Source: Chloropicon primus (taxonomy: Eukaryota; Chlorophyta; Chloropicophyceae; Chloropicales; Chloropicaceae). Taken from it: a DNA stretch of 64,000 nt. The translations under genes and the position numbers were made by a program. Position 1 is the first letter of the stretch; every line of letters starts with the position of its first letter. The stretch is from contig CP060773.1 of assembly GCA_023205875.1 (NCBI GenBank), positions 353,211 to 417,210 of the forward strand, read 5' to 3'. The notes beneath the pieces were generated by a model. It made no database searches, had not been told where the DNA came from, and was given only the letters and a program-made list of their open reading frames with translations. Below are positions 9,094 to 19,278 of this stretch, one piece after another.

Positions 9094-10611
9094 ATGAGCA
9101 GCAAGCACAAGAGGAGTGAGAGCGTGGGTGGCTCGCCGAGTACGAGCAGGAGGGCGGAGGAGGAGAGCCCAAGCAGTTACTCTATGTGGTACAGTCGGTA
9201 CGGGAGCAATGAGGCGGAGGGTGGGGACCTGGAGGGTGGTGAGATGGAGAGGGACATGGAGGCCACGCTCACAGCGTGCGTTACGCGCTTGGGCAGGGGA
9301 GGGCAGAAGGAGGCGAGGAGGGGCTGCTTCAAGTGGAGAGCGTCGAAGGAGACGGCAGCAGCCTTGAGGGAGGAGGGATTCGCTCCCCTTGCGGACCAAC
9401 CTCCAACCGATGGCTCGCTGGAATTCAAGTACCTCGTGGATGATATGATGCGAGTCGTGTACGAAGGCGCGGGGGTAAAGAAGATCGCGAGGTACAACGA
9501 GCAGAAGCTGGTGAGGTACGGCTGGATGAAGAGGAAGGTGTACAGGACAACATTCCTGGCGTCCTCTTATGGCTGGCTTCAGATTTTTTTCCTCTACGGC
9601 CTCACAGGATTCGTGGCCGCCATGGTATTCACGCTGCTCAAAGCCGTCGGAGCGAACGACAGGACGGTGGAGAGCCTTCAGAGTGGTCTGGAGATCTCCA
9701 GCACGATCGAGATCTTCGTGGCCTTCCTGTTGGGCAGTTTCATCAAGAAGACGATCGATATTTGGTGGGAGCTCAGGCACGACACCCTGCAACAGCTGAT
9801 GAACGTCATCGCGGACATGTGCCTGAGAATGGCGATTTACTTTCCGGGAAAGGATTACGAGGACAGGCACGCCAGGGAGACGATCATGCGTTACGGGATC
9901 TTGAGCCTGGCCCTCTTGTTCCAGGATGCGAAGAAGGTGGACATATGGAAGAAGAGACAAGCACGGGGCTGCGGCGTGTTGAACTTGGACCACTTGCAGA
10001 GGGACAAGCTCCTGACGTCCAGGGAGGCCGCGCTCCTGCACAACGTTCCCGCTAAAAGCCAGATGTGCTGGGTATGGATCTCCTCCCTCTTCACCAAGTG
10101 GTGCTTGGACGGCAGGCTGCCTGACCCCCTTGGGAACCAAAACTCGATGCTGCAGTACAGCGAAGAAGCGAGGAACGCCATCTCCACCATACTCGCGCAG
10201 CTCACGATGCAGTTCCCTCTGAGCTATTCCTACCTCATCGTTTTCTTCTGCAAGGTTTACATGGGGACGTTGGCCGTCGAAGCTGGAGTGACGGCGGGGT
10301 CCTCCCTCCTTCAGGGCCAAACCAATTACGCTACGCTGTTGACAAAATGCTTTGCACTCACAGTGTCGCCCATTGTGTACCAAGGGCTGCTGGAGCTGAA
10401 GGAGAGGGTGAGCAATCCCTTCAGGAACAATATGCAGGACTACAGCCTCAAAATGTTCCACGCTCGGCTCAGGAATGAATGCACCGGATTCTTCAAGTGC
10501 GCCATGGAGCCCCCGTACACGACGCCGGAGGATCCCGAGCCCTCCAGGCTTCCTCCTCAGTTCATCGAGCGTCAAGTGAACACCGCCATGTACGACTTCG
10601 ACGTGTATTAG
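9094..10611 (+). CDS. Bestrophin-family anion channel
   Basis: Single exon, 505 residues from ATG 9094 (MSSKHKRSESVGG). After a charged N-terminus, membrane segments appear at about 156-178 (WLQIFFLYGLTGFVAAMVF), 205-225, 374-395 (FPLSYSYLIVFFCKVYMG) and 414-436. Family hallmarks are the RYGILSLALLFQDAKKV segment, LTSREAALL followed by WVWISSLFTKW...DGRLPD (bestrophin WVP..W...L...R..GRI.D), and NPFRNNMQDY after the last span, matching the NPFGEDDDDF region. Bestrophins are pentameric chloride/bicarbonate channels; in algae and plants some act in thylakoid membranes, but I see no clear transit peptide, so location is open. Basic residues replace several acidic residues of the Ca2+ clasp region, so Ca2+ gating is uncertain. 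Converges on the TMEM97 gene with 99 bases between stops. Confidence 0.8.
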   Translation: MSSKHKRSESVGGSPSTSRRAEEESPSSYSMWYSRYGSNEAEGGDLEGGEMERDMEATLTACVTRLGRGGQKEARRGCFKWRASKETAAALREEGFAPLADQPPTDGSLEFKYLVDDMMRVVYEGAGVKKIARYNEQKLVRYGWMKRKVYRTTFLASSYGWLQIFFLYGLTGFVAAMVFTLLKAVGANDRTVESLQSGLEISSTIEIFVAFLLGSFIKKTIDIWWELRHDTLQQLMNVIADMCLRMAIYFPGKDYEDRHARETIMRYGILSLALLFQDAKKVDIWKKRQARGCGVLNLDHLQRDKLLTSREAALLHNVPAKSQMCWVWISSLFTKWCLDGRLPDPLGNQNSMLQYSEEARNAISTILAQLTMQFPLSYSYLIVFFCKVYMGTLAVEAGVTAGSSLLQGQTNYATLLTKCFALTVSPIVYQGLLELKERVSNPFRNNMQDYSLKMFHARLRNECTGFFKCAMEPPYTTPEDPEPSRLPPQFIERQVNTAMYDFDVY

Positions 10612-10710
10612 CTCAATCCGATGGAGATGGAGAGAGAGGGGGGGGGAAGGGAGAGGGGGCGAGCGATTGGGTGCTTCGCAGTTCTCTTGGGCTTACATTC
10701 TCTTGGGTTA

Positions 10711-11370
10711 TTATTCGTTCTTATTCTGAGACTTGTCCTCTCCGAAGGGCGCTTTGGAGGCGAGCATTTTCAATGCCAGGAGGAGTGGCATGACCAAGTA
10801 GGGCAAGTAAATGCCAGTGAGCGTCAGCCTTTCCACGTCCGAGAGCTTGGCGTCGCTGTTCAGCCACAGTGATCCTAAAATTGGAACCAGTGTCGTCGCC
10901 GTGTGTATGCCGTACATCAGCGCCGGCTTGCGGGAAGGAGGGGAAACAGACAAGGAGGTTCTCGTCAGCGCGCAGGGAAAGGGAGCCAATGGCATGTGGA
11001 GCAGGGGACTCACCAGTCGGATCCAATTCTTGGAACAAACGAAAGCATAAGTCGCTGCCAGGAAGAAGGGCACCTGCAAAAGGAGTTCGCACCATATGAT
11101 AGACCTCAGCCACGCCGGGCACGTTCCCATCAAAGGGTCCTTGAAGTTGTCCAGATGAAACTGCAGAAGGTCATGGCAAGCTTTTGGAAAGTACTCCGCC
11201 GGAAGGATGCATTGGCAATCCACGAACAAAGTGGTTGGCACGTGAGTCACGAAGAATATCACGAATACGAGGTCCAGGGGCCTCTGAAATATAGAAACCT
11301 TCTTCTTCTTTCCTCCGAGGGACAGCGGGTGAGCCGCTATGCTCCATCGCCGATTCGGTGCCGACGACAT
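10711..11370 (-). CDS. TMEM97/sigma-2-receptor-like EXPERA-domain membrane protein
   Basis: Exons 11370-11014 and 10926-10711 encode 190 residues (ATG 11370, MSSAPNRRW). Four spans: FQRPLDLVFVIFFVTHVPTT, the CELLLQVPFFLAATYAF helix, MYGIHTATTLVPIL, and LPYLVMPLLLALKML. The segments DPLMGTCPAWLRSIIWCELL, KNWIRL joined to PALMYGIHTATTLVPIL, and ERLTLTGIYLPYL align with animal TMEM97. The family lies in ER membranes and is linked to sterol handling. The 87-base intron (donor GTGAGT, acceptor CGCAAG) is a multiple of three without a stop, so unspliced RNA would still be translated with 29 extra residues; homology says it is removed. Confidence 0.88.
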   Translation of the reverse strand: MSSAPNRRWSIAAHPLSLGGKKKKVSIFQRPLDLVFVIFFVTHVPTTLFVDCQCILPAEYFPKACHDLLQFHLDNFKDPLMGTCPAWLRSIIWCELLLQVPFFLAATYAFVCSKNWIRLVSPLLHMPLAPFPCALTRTSLSVSPPSRKPALMYGIHTATTLVPILGSLWLNSDAKLSDVERLTLTGIYLPYLVMPLLLALKMLASKAPFGEDKSQNKNE

Positions 11371-11752
11371 CCTCCTCCAACGATGCTCCTCCTCGCTCTT
11401 CCTGACGAGTCCACGAGTCAAGTCAGCACAAACGATTTCCTTTCCTTTCCTTTCCTTTCGTTTCCTCTCGTTTCGTTTCGGCTTCCGCGAGTGAGTGAGG
11501 GTCATCCGAGAGAGAGAAGGCCACGATGCTTCCGCCTGTCATCGCCATCCCTCCTCCCTCCCTCCTTCTCGGCCGCGTCTGCCGTCCTAAACAAACACAA
11601 CTCACTCACCTCACCTCCCTCGTCCTCGTCCCTTCTTCCCGCCACGTGCCGTGCTGGCGGATTGAAGGCCAAGATAGTGAGGATGAGGAGGAGGATGAGG
11701 TGAGGATGAGGAGGAGATGATGTAATGATAATTGTTGTTCAATTCGTTTGGT
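11371..11752. other. Intergenic, 382 bases
   Basis: CT- and TTTCC-rich runs (11436-11490) and GAGGATGAG repeats (11675-11715). No gene or clear motif seen. Confidence 0.5.
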
Positions 11753-13852
11753 TTACTCTTTCAACTCCTTCCTTTCCTTCATCTCTTCCCTTTCCCTTTC
11801 CCTTTTCCTTTTGGCCAAAGCGGCGCTCCACGTCTCGTGCGTGGCCAAGAACTTGGCGACTTGCTCCTCGGGGAGGTTGCCGTGCCACTCCTTCAGCTCC
11901 TCCTCGAACGTGGACCAATCCTCGTGGTCCACGAAACTGCCCAGGGCGGGAAGCATCTGCTCCACCTCGAAGGCTTGCTGGATCTCCTTGCCCGCAGGCG
12001 TCATCTCCAGCTTGTCGTCCTCGTCCCTGTTCTTGAAGTCCTCTCGCGCGAACGGAAGGAAGTTGAGGTCTTTCAGCACCAAGGTGTGGGCAGGCGCGAA
12101 AGGCAAGGACACATTTGCCGGCGCCGAAAGCACTGCATCCCACGAAACGAAAGCAGCAGCAAAAGCAGAAGGAGATCTGTCAGGCACGACCGTGACCGCG
12201 TTCGCGGCGTTCGACTCGATAGGATTCGTCACTGGTGGTGAACTCACCTGCGGAAATGAAATTCGTCGGGACCATGTTCCTATACGCTGCAATCATGAGG
12301 CCGACCATGTGCCTGATTTGGTGGTACATGAACGATTCTCCCTGAATCGTAACCCTCAGCGCGAGCCTCTTCTCGCCGTCGCTTTTCCCCAAATTGGTCA
12401 GGCGCGCGCCGCAGCTCACCTCATGCATGTGCCTGTAGTGCGACCTGTCCAGCTTGGTCTTCCTGTTGAAAGTGTGAAACCACCTCACGTTGTCGCAGAA
12501 CTTCTCGACTTCGACTTCCCTCTCGGCCGAGTCGCCGCCCTCCTTCCCCACCGTGGATGGCTCCTCTCCCCGCTCCTCCCGCTCCGCTCCTCCCTCCGCC
12601 GCAGCCCCTCCCCCCTCCGCCGATCTGTCCCGCTTCACCTTGTCATGCTTCTCGTACAGCCTCTTCTTGAGCTTGTCCCTGTGCTTCTTCGTGTACAGCC
12701 GTCGCTCCGTGAAGTTGTGGTAAGGCTTGAACCCACAAAACAGAGGCAGAACGTTCGAGTTGAAGTCGGTCAAGGACTTCTCCACTTCCGCCGGGGAGAC
12801 GCACTCGCCGTTCTCATCGATGGCTATGCCAAGCACAGGGGCTGGAATGTAAAACTGGTACGTTCTCTTGTTGCAGAAGGCCCTCGGAGCAAAGCCCTTT
12901 GTCACCGGCGTGACGGAGAATACGCGCAACTTCCGGGGCAACTCATCGTTGACCTTTTCTACCAACTCCTTCCCGCACTTCCCATCAATCCAGTAGTTGT
13001 AAGGGCACTCCAGCTTGAGTGTCATGACATTCGCCAGGGCATGGACGCCCTTGTCCGTCCTGCTCGCCCTGTTCACCCTCACTTTCTTCTGATCAGGAAA
13101 GTTTGTCGGCAACACTCCACCCATGTCATGAAGGCCTTTGAACAGAACATACTCCAGTGTTTGTCCTTGGGCCGTGTCCTCATTGATCATGCTCCCCTGC
13201 ACAACACACACACACAATTCCAATCCAAACACAAAAGTCAACTCCGTGAGTCAGCAGGATGACCAAGCAAAGGCAATGCAGCTTGGGTTTGCATCACGTT
13301 GATGTTGATGTTGATGTTGATGTTGATGCTGTTGTTGGAAAGAGGAGAGTTCGGAACGAGGCAGGCAGGGAACGGGGATGGCATCCATTGCTCCGGATGA
13401 TACTACCCGTCGATGCCTCATCTCTTCCTCTTTCGTTTGACACCTCGATGGAAAGAAATGGTGGTCAAGTGATGCGAGTGAATGGGGATTGGGGAATGAC
13501 TTACGAGGTATCCTGTGCCGACGTAGCCGTAAAAGAATGCGACGTTCCTCTTCCTCGGCCTGTTCTCCCACTCCCTTGTCCCTTCCTTCATCGCCTTCTT
13601 CGCTCCTCCTCCGTTGGACCTCAACACCTTTGCATCATCAACAGCATCAGCATCAGCATCAGCAACACTTTTGGCCATCCTGTTCCTGTTCTCCTCGTCG
13701 TTGCTGGCGTTGGTCATCCCAAACCCTCGCCAAGCTCGGTCAGGCGTTACGTTATTGTAACGGTCGGAGGGGTGGCGAGGCGTGTGGTGGCTGCGAGGGC
13801 GGCGAGGTCCAAGTCCCAGGCGATGGAGGCGGAGTCTCATCACCTGCTGCAT
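11753..13852 (-). CDS. tRNA pseudouridine synthase, TruA/PUS1 family
   Basis: Three exons: 13852-13505, 13196-12248 and 12132-11753, with GTAAGT and GTGAGT donors and phases that agree (558 residues; 513 if the second ATG at 13717 is used, which looks more natural). Exon 1 ends with KRNVAFFYGYVGTGYL, the first strand of the fold; exon 2 opens with QGQTLEYVLFKGL and has the catalytic loop NRASRTDKGVHA with the nucleophilic Asp, then HQIRHMVGLMIAAYRNM; exon 3 adds LSAPANVSLPFAPAHTLVL. This is the eukaryotic PUS1-like architecture; it makes pseudouridine in tRNAs (positions near 27-28) and other RNAs, in nucleus or mitochondrion. An acidic, Glu/Ala-rich insertion (EGGGAAAEGGAEREERGE) interrupts the domain, and the C-terminus is highly charged. 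Confidence 0.9.
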
Positions 13853-13880
13853 CGAATCCTGCCTTATCTCTCTCTATCTC

Positions 13881-14240
13881 TGTGTGCTCATGGGAATGCT
13901 GAGAGAGAGAGAGGGAGAGAAGAGAGGGATGATGATGATGATGGTGATGGTGATGGAGGTGATGAGAAGGAGAGAAGGGCATTGTCCTCCTCCTCTCTCT
14001 CTGTCTGTCTGTCTGTCTTTCTCTCTCTCTCTGTGTGCTCATGGGAATGCTGAGAGAGAGAGAGGGAGAGAAGAGAGGGATGATGATGATGATGGTGATG
14101 GTGATGAGAAGGAGAGAAGGGCATTGTCCTCCTCCTCTCTCTCTCTCTCTCTCTGCCTGCCTGTCTCTCTCTCTGTCTGCTCATGGGGAATGCTGAGAGA
14201 GAGGGAGAGGGAGTGGAGCGAGTGAGTGAGTGATGATGAT
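13881..14240. repeat. ~150-base tandem duplication with microsatellites
   Basis: A unit starting TGTGTGCTCATGGGAATGCT, followed by GAGA, GATGATGGTGATGG and CTCTCTGTCTG tracts, occurs at about 13881 and 14032, with a shortened third copy from about 14178. It fills the gap between the FKBP stop and the PUS1 start; no gene is seen here. Confidence 0.85.
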
Positions 14241-14295
14241 GGAGATGATCCTGGGTCATCGATTGTGTACAGTGAAGCGATGCCCTCCTTTTAAG

Positions 14296-14446
14296 CTACT
14301 TGATCTTAACCAGCTCGATCTCGAAGAGCAAAGGCTCGTTGCAGTGGTTGAGGAGCTGCCTCTTCGTGGCGAAAGTCGGCGGCAGCGGCTCCAACTCGAG
14401 CTGCTTTGGCTGCTTCTGGAACTCCTGCTCCCCGGTACTGGACATG

Positions 14447-14489
<43 letters not shown>

Positions 14490-15134
14490 CAACGTCAGGA
14501 GGAGGACAAGAGCGAGAAGCGAATAGAGGCACACTTACTACCCTAGCCTGGGAGGAATCAGCGCTCTTCGTTTCCCTCCCTTCCTCATCCCTCGCACGAC
14601 GTCGCTCAGACCCGGTATGACCGTCTCGGAGCCCACCTTGAAGAGAAAGGGCTCCGTTGGTACGTCCGATGGCTGAAAGGAGACACCTTGGATGGTGCCG
14701 TAGATGAAGTAGCCATTCGATCGCCGAAGCACGTAATCAATCTCCACAACGTCCCCCTCCTTCACAGCTCTCTCTTCCTTTGGGTTCGGGCCAAGGTACA
14801 CATCCTCGAATGGGACGCCGAGCTTGGTTCGCTCGTACTTCCCCTCCTCAGCAGCGCAGGGACCCTCCTCGAGCCCAAGGACTCCACAAACAAGCAATCC
14901 GAGACTCACGGACCTGCGACCTGCAAGCCCAGCACCATCACCAACACCATCACCACCATCAACATCTGTCTGTCTCCTCCTCTCTGCCGATGATGTTGAT
15001 GCGACACGACGACTACGACGACTACGACGACTACGAAGATGAAGATGCTGGTGCCGCTGTTGTGGCGAGTCGAGGAAGCCTCGTGTGGTGGCTCCGGCTC
15101 CCCCTCCGCGTGCGCACGTACTCACTCCGTCCAT
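14296..15134 (-). CDS. Thylakoid-lumen FKBP-type peptidyl-prolyl isomerase
   Basis: Exons 15134-14539 and 14437-14296 (donor GTAAGT, acceptor CCAG, phase 2) give 245 residues. Residues 1-70 are Arg/Ser/Gly-rich, like a transit peptide. AGRRSVSLGLLVCGVLG at about 72-88 is a twin-arginine motif plus hydrophobic core, ending near CAAEEG, a likely lumenal processing region. The FKBP domain follows: VKEGDVVEIDYVLR, FKVGSETVIPGLSDVVRGM, KRRALIPPRLGY across the splice, and the final LLFEIELVKIK strand. Such lumenal FKBPs are imported folded by the Tat pathway and assist thylakoid complex assembly. The insert PKQLELEPLPPTFATKRQL before the last strand is unusual; which plant subfamily it belongs to I cannot say. 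The intron holds a long GA run. Confidence 0.88.
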
Positions 15135-15306
15135 ATCGATCGCGCAAACACCAAAGCCACCCTGGCCTCACGTGTTCAGATCAGCATTGTGGCCAAGACA
15201 AGGCCGGGTGTGGTGAGATGATGATGATGATGAACATCAAGCCGATTGCTTGTTTTTGCGTTACCTTTTGTGTCTTTAAATTACAGTTGTGTTGATAATT
15301 ATAAGT

Positions 15307-18300
15307 TTACCTGGAGCTTGTCCGAGGACGGTGCGACCCGTGCTTGTCCCTGCTCGGCGCACTGTGCTTCTCCCTGTTCGCCGGATCGAGGTACTTCTCC
15401 GGGTGAGAGAACTTGCAGGCAGCTCCGAACTTGCACACGCCATTCCTGGCAAAGTGGCCGCATTCGGGCTGGTTGGGCCTCAACGGGTAGCCGATGCTGT
15501 TCCTTCCGACCTTGTACTCGGGCGGGTGGTCGAACCTGCAAGTTTTGCAGTACCTGCACCAACCGGATTTCACAAAATATTCACACACGGGTTCTCCTGG
15601 CCTCCTTGGGTACTCCTCGTCTTCCTTGACGAGCTCCGCCGCGCTGCCCGCATCGTTGTACAGGTCGAGGGGACGAGTCTCCTCCATGCAGAAGGGCACC
15701 ATGTCGCCCGGGGTGACATCGTCTGGAAAGTACCTCTGAAGCAGGGGGTCGGACCTGAGATTCTTGCAAGCAAAACTGTACAACGCCATGAACAACTTGG
15801 GGAAGGTGGTCGCAAAGTACGTGTACACGCCGTTGGGCACCGGGCCCAAGATCTCCTTCACCTCGTCGCTGTTGTCCCTGTAGTGCCCCACCTTGTTCCT
15901 GATCATTCGCATCAGGTCTCTCAAACTGTACACAGAGTAATTCCGGAACTGCTTCGATTCCTCCCACAGGATCTTGTCGATCTGCTTGTGCCAAGGTCTT
16001 CTGTTGAGCACCTCGTTCCCGTAATTCTCCAGAGACCTCAACAGAGCAGGATTCGTCACCGTGTCCTCCTTCTCCATGCGGTGGCTCAAGTTCACGATGA
16101 AGTTCACCCTCCTCTCAAAATCCCACCAAAAGGGGTGAGCCATGACCGCCTTCATCTTCGGCCTTTCTCGGGGATTCTTCGTGATCATGGCGTACACAAG
16201 GTTGTTGGCTTCGTACCAGCTGATGTAGGCGATCCTAAGCAGGGTATCCGCCGTCCTGGGCCTGGAGGAGACGGGGTGCACCTTCTCCCTCGACTTTCGC
16301 CTCCAAGTGGGGACATAGACCTCCGGCTTGCGTTCCTTGCCATCAGCCTCAGCTTGGCACGTATCCCCCTGCCCCTTCTCCCCGGCGGCTTCATCGTTTG
16401 CGCCCTCTCCGGCGTCCCCTTCCTTCCTGTCGCCAGGTCCATCTCCCGCCGCGTCAGAGTCGCCGTCCTTGCTCTCTTCGCTCCCCAGCTCCTTCGGCCC
16501 TTCCGCCGCCTTGGCCCGCCTCCACTTGTCCGCCTCCCTGCCGTCGTCCCCCCCCAAATACATCCTCAGCATACTCATCGGCTTCAGGTCGAACTTTGCG
16601 TTGAGGATGTTGTGGTCCCTCTGAACAATGTGGTCTCCGAAAGGATGGTGCCTCGTCAAGGTGTAAAAGATGATGCATCCGAAAGAGAAGACGTCCACGG
16701 CCTTGGTGTGCCGAATGCCGCTCGTGCTGCATTCCGCAGAATCGTTGGAATCGCCACCCTTGCTGGTGCTGCTGTTCATGCCCCCAGACTCCTCTTCTGG
16801 GACGGGCTTCAGAGACCCGGGCCGATCCTGCAAATTCGCGAGAGACGACTGCCTCTGGAGCTGCTGCTGCTTCTGCAGGAGCACCTCTGGCGCCTGCCAG
16901 CCCGACGATCCCATCCCCGTCCCATCAAAGGAGCTCTGCTCCGCTTGAAGCTGCTTGCTCAGGCCCATGTCGGACACCTTTGCCTTGTTTGCGCTCGTGA
17001 GCAGCACGTTCTGTGGTTTGAGGTCCCTGTGCACGATTCCCATGTCGTGCAAAGCCCTTATGGCCTTCCCGATGTCCGAGATCATTTCGAGCAGCACCGG
17101 CGGAACGACGATGCGGACCACATCAAAGTCCTGGCACACGATGCCTCTGTTCCGGGCAACGTCCTGTCGGCTCGTCATCCGCAAAGGCACGACCCCGGAG
17201 ACCATTTTCTTGAACTTTTGCGAGTTGACAAACTCGTGAAGAGTCCCTTGGCACCTTTCAAGAGCTAGGTAGATGAATTCCTCGTCCTGTTCCATCGCGA
17301 AACAACGCAAAACACTTGGGTGGGCATCCGAAACGATCAGGGCCTTGATCTCCTTCTCTGCCATGTGGAAGAACTCCCTGAGCAAGCGCTTGACAGCGAC
17401 TTCCCTGTGATTCAGAGATCCCTCAAAGACGATCGTGCCTGCGCTGCCGTAACCCAGAATTTTGGGCGAAACAATCAAGTTCCCAATCATCACCTCCTCG
17501 TTGGCAATCTTCTTCCGGTTGCTCAGTGGACTTTGCATCTCTGTTTTCTCCATCTTCTCGATCTTCTCCATCTCCTCCCGCAGCCGTTTCTGGGTGTTCT
17601 CGATGTTCGAGTAATACTCGTACAGGTAGCCACCAAAGGTGAACAGGACTGCGATCAGCAACGTCATGAGTGCCATGTAAAACGTTGTCCACTTGCTGCC
17701 CTCAGGATCCTTCCTGGCAAGAGCGTTCGCGTCCAGTTCGTTTCCCTTCTTTTCGCCTTCCTTCTTCGCTTTTTTGTTTGTGAAAAAGGCAGGCAAGCTC
17801 TCCATGGTCTGCACGTCCTTCGACCCATCCTCAAGGGGAAACGTCATGAGCGACTTTCCCCCTCCCCTCACGTCCATAACGCTGGATAGCCGAGATCCTA
17901 TCTCTCTTGGAACCGCCAAGGCATTGCTCCCCCTTCCCCCGTCAGGTTCCTTGCCAGGGCCAAGCCTCAAGTCATTCTTCAGGTTTGGCATGATGAATAT
18001 CCCACCGGTATGAATTCCAACGAGAATGTTCCCCTCCTCTCCACGAGACTCGTCCGACCACAGCTTGATGTTGTGCACGTGGCCCGAGATGGAGTCCGAC
18101 AAAGAAGCAGACACCGGCGTGGAATCAAGCTGCTCCGACCACAACTGCGCCATGTTCTCACGAGTGTTGGCGACTCGAATTGTGTTGTCGATGGTCGTGA
18201 AAACCCTCAGAGTTTCCGCAAGCTTGGAAAATTGCTTCATGTGGGGCCCGTTGAGAAGCTTGTCGCCAGAGAGATCTCTGTCCGGCTTGAAAGGGTCTTC

Positions 18301-19278
18301 CCCGCCCAACATCGCGAGGCCTTCTGAAGCAGAAAGTTGTTTGCAATCTGTGTACGAAACGTTCCAGAGCTCTTCATTGTGTTTGTGATTGAAGGCTTTG
18401 ATCACGTACTCTGTCCTGCTCAGCAGCACGGGCTGCAATTTATCCATCACGTCTTCACCCGCTGAGACCCCCTTCCCCTCCACGCCTTTCACTTTGGGCA
18501 ACGCCAAGCCGCCGTCGGTATGGACGTCTTCCCTTCCCCCCCTCTTCCTGTTGACCAGGCCCAAGTTTTGCGTGGACTGCTGTCCGCTTCCCACGCCACC
18601 CACAGAGTCTTCCAGCACTATCTTGGCAAAGTGTTTGTCGAATATCTCGCTCACTTTTGCTGGCGACTGCAGATCGTCTGAAGTGATCTTCGACAAGACT
18701 TCCCCCGTGAGTGGGTGAATCACGAAAACCGTGTCCCTCTTCGACCCCAAAACGATACTGCCGTCCCCCGCGATGTTCGGGCTCACCTGGACAACGTCCG
18801 ACGCCTTCACCCCAAGCTTCTGTATCGCCTGACTGCCGAGCCTTATCGAGTACAACTGCCCGTCCACCCCTGGAACAATTGCTGCCTTGGGGGACAAGTC
18901 CGAGCTCCTTTGCGGCGTGATCGATGTCCTCACCAGCGCTCCTTCCGTCTCCGACTCCCACAGCTTCTCCCCACTCAAGGCGTCAAACGCATGAACCCTC
19001 CCGTCCACCGTCTCCACCAAGACAGACACCTGCATCGGCAAGGCAGACTCATCGCTCTCTTCCCCGGCACTCCCTCCCCTCCTCGCTCGACCTGCACCTT
19101 TCTGTCGCGTTTGACTCGTCGTCGTCGGAACGTTTGACACCAAAGCGGCTTGTCTGAAAGGCGTCGAGGCGTGGGCAACCAAGTGCGAGTGCGAGGCCAA
19201 GCAAACCGCCAGAATCCCCACAAGAGCGAACGCAAGCTGACGGAAACGCAGCCGTCCCCGTCGATGCTCCTTGATCAT
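15307..19278 (-). CDS. IRE1: IRE1 kinase/endoribonuclease fused to two CCCH zinc fingers
   Basis: Single exon, 1323 residues from ATG 19278. A signal anchor (about 13-33) is followed by a lumenal PQQ-like propeller domain (VETVDGRVHAFDALSGEKLW), a membrane span near 530-553, then the kinase: ILGYGSAGTIVFEG (about 606), VAVKRLL, IVHRDLKPQNVLL (about 749), SDMGLSKQL (DMG in place of DFG) and GWQAPEVL. A long acidic insertion sits at about 906-1006. The KEN RNase domain spans about 1050-1186 with RNKVGHYRD, keeping the Arg, Asn and His of the catalytic site. Unusually, two C-x8-C-x5-C-x3-H fingers follow (CEYFVKSGWCRYCKTCRFDH, about 1228; CGHFARNGVCKFGAACKFSH, about 1268). IRE1 senses unfolded proteins in the ER and cuts its target mRNA; the fingers suggest added RNA binding. 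Confidence 0.95.
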   Translation of the reverse strand: MIKEHRRGRLRFRQLAFALVGILAVCLASHSHLVAHASTPFRQAALVSNVPTTTSQTRQKGAGRARRGGSAGEESDESALPMQVSVLVETVDGRVHAFDALSGEKLWESETEGALVRTSITPQRSSDLSPKAAIVPGVDGQLYSIRLGSQAIQKLGVKASDVVQVSPNIAGDGSIVLGSKRDTVFVIHPLTGEVLSKITSDDLQSPAKVSEIFDKHFAKIVLEDSVGGVGSGQQSTQNLGLVNRKRGGREDVHTDGGLALPKVKGVEGKGVSAGEDVMDKLQPVLLSRTEYVIKAFNHKHNEELWNVSYTDCKQLSASEGLAMLGGEDPFKPDRDLSGDKLLNGPHMKQFSKLAETLRVFTTIDNTIRVANTRENMAQLWSEQLDSTPVSASLSDSISGHVHNIKLWSDESRGEEGNILVGIHTGGIFIMPNLKNDLRLGPGKEPDGGRGSNALAVPREIGSRLSSVMDVRGGGKSLMTFPLEDGSKDVQTMESLPAFFTNKKAKKEGEKKGNELDANALARKDPEGSKWTTFYMALMTLLIAVLFTFGGYLYEYYSNIENTQKRLREEMEKIEKMEKTEMQSPLSNRKKIANEEVMIGNLIVSPKILGYGSAGTIVFEGSLNHREVAVKRLLREFFHMAEKEIKALIVSDAHPSVLRCFAMEQDEEFIYLALERCQGTLHEFVNSQKFKKMVSGVVPLRMTSRQDVARNRGIVCQDFDVVRIVVPPVLLEMISDIGKAIRALHDMGIVHRDLKPQNVLLTSANKAKVSDMGLSKQLQAEQSSFDGTGMGSSGWQAPEVLLQKQQQLQRQSSLANLQDRPGSLKPVPEEESGGMNSSTSKGGDSNDSAECSTSGIRHTKAVDVFSFGCIIFYTLTRHHPFGDHIVQRDHNILNAKFDLKPMSMLRMYLGGDDGREADKWRRAKAAEGPKELGSEESKDGDSDAAGDGPGDRKEGDAGEGANDEAAGEKGQGDTCQAEADGKERKPEVYVPTWRRKSREKVHPVSSRPRTADTLLRIAYISWYEANNLVYAMITKNPRERPKMKAVMAHPFWWDFERRVNFIVNLSHRMEKEDTVTNPALLRSLENYGNEVLNRRPWHKQIDKILWEESKQFRNYSVYSLRDLMRMIRNKVGHYRDNSDEVKEILGPVPNGVYTYFATTFPKLFMALYSFACKNLRSDPLLQRYFPDDVTPGDMVPFCMEETRPLDLYNDAGSAAELVKEDEEYPRRPGEPVCEYFVKSGWCRYCKTCRFDHPPEYKVGRNSIGYPLRPNQPECGHFARNGVCKFGAACKFSHPEKYLDPANREKHSAPSRDKHGSHRPRTSSR

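Noticed and set aside
8971-10575. Antisense open frame over the bestrophin gene (about 534 codons)
   Set aside because: Composition rich in Arg, His and Pro, no recognisable domain, and the sense product is a clear bestrophin.
13881-14240. CRISPR-like array
   Set aside because: Units are long microsatellite mixtures without regular unique spacers, and this is a eukaryotic chromosome.
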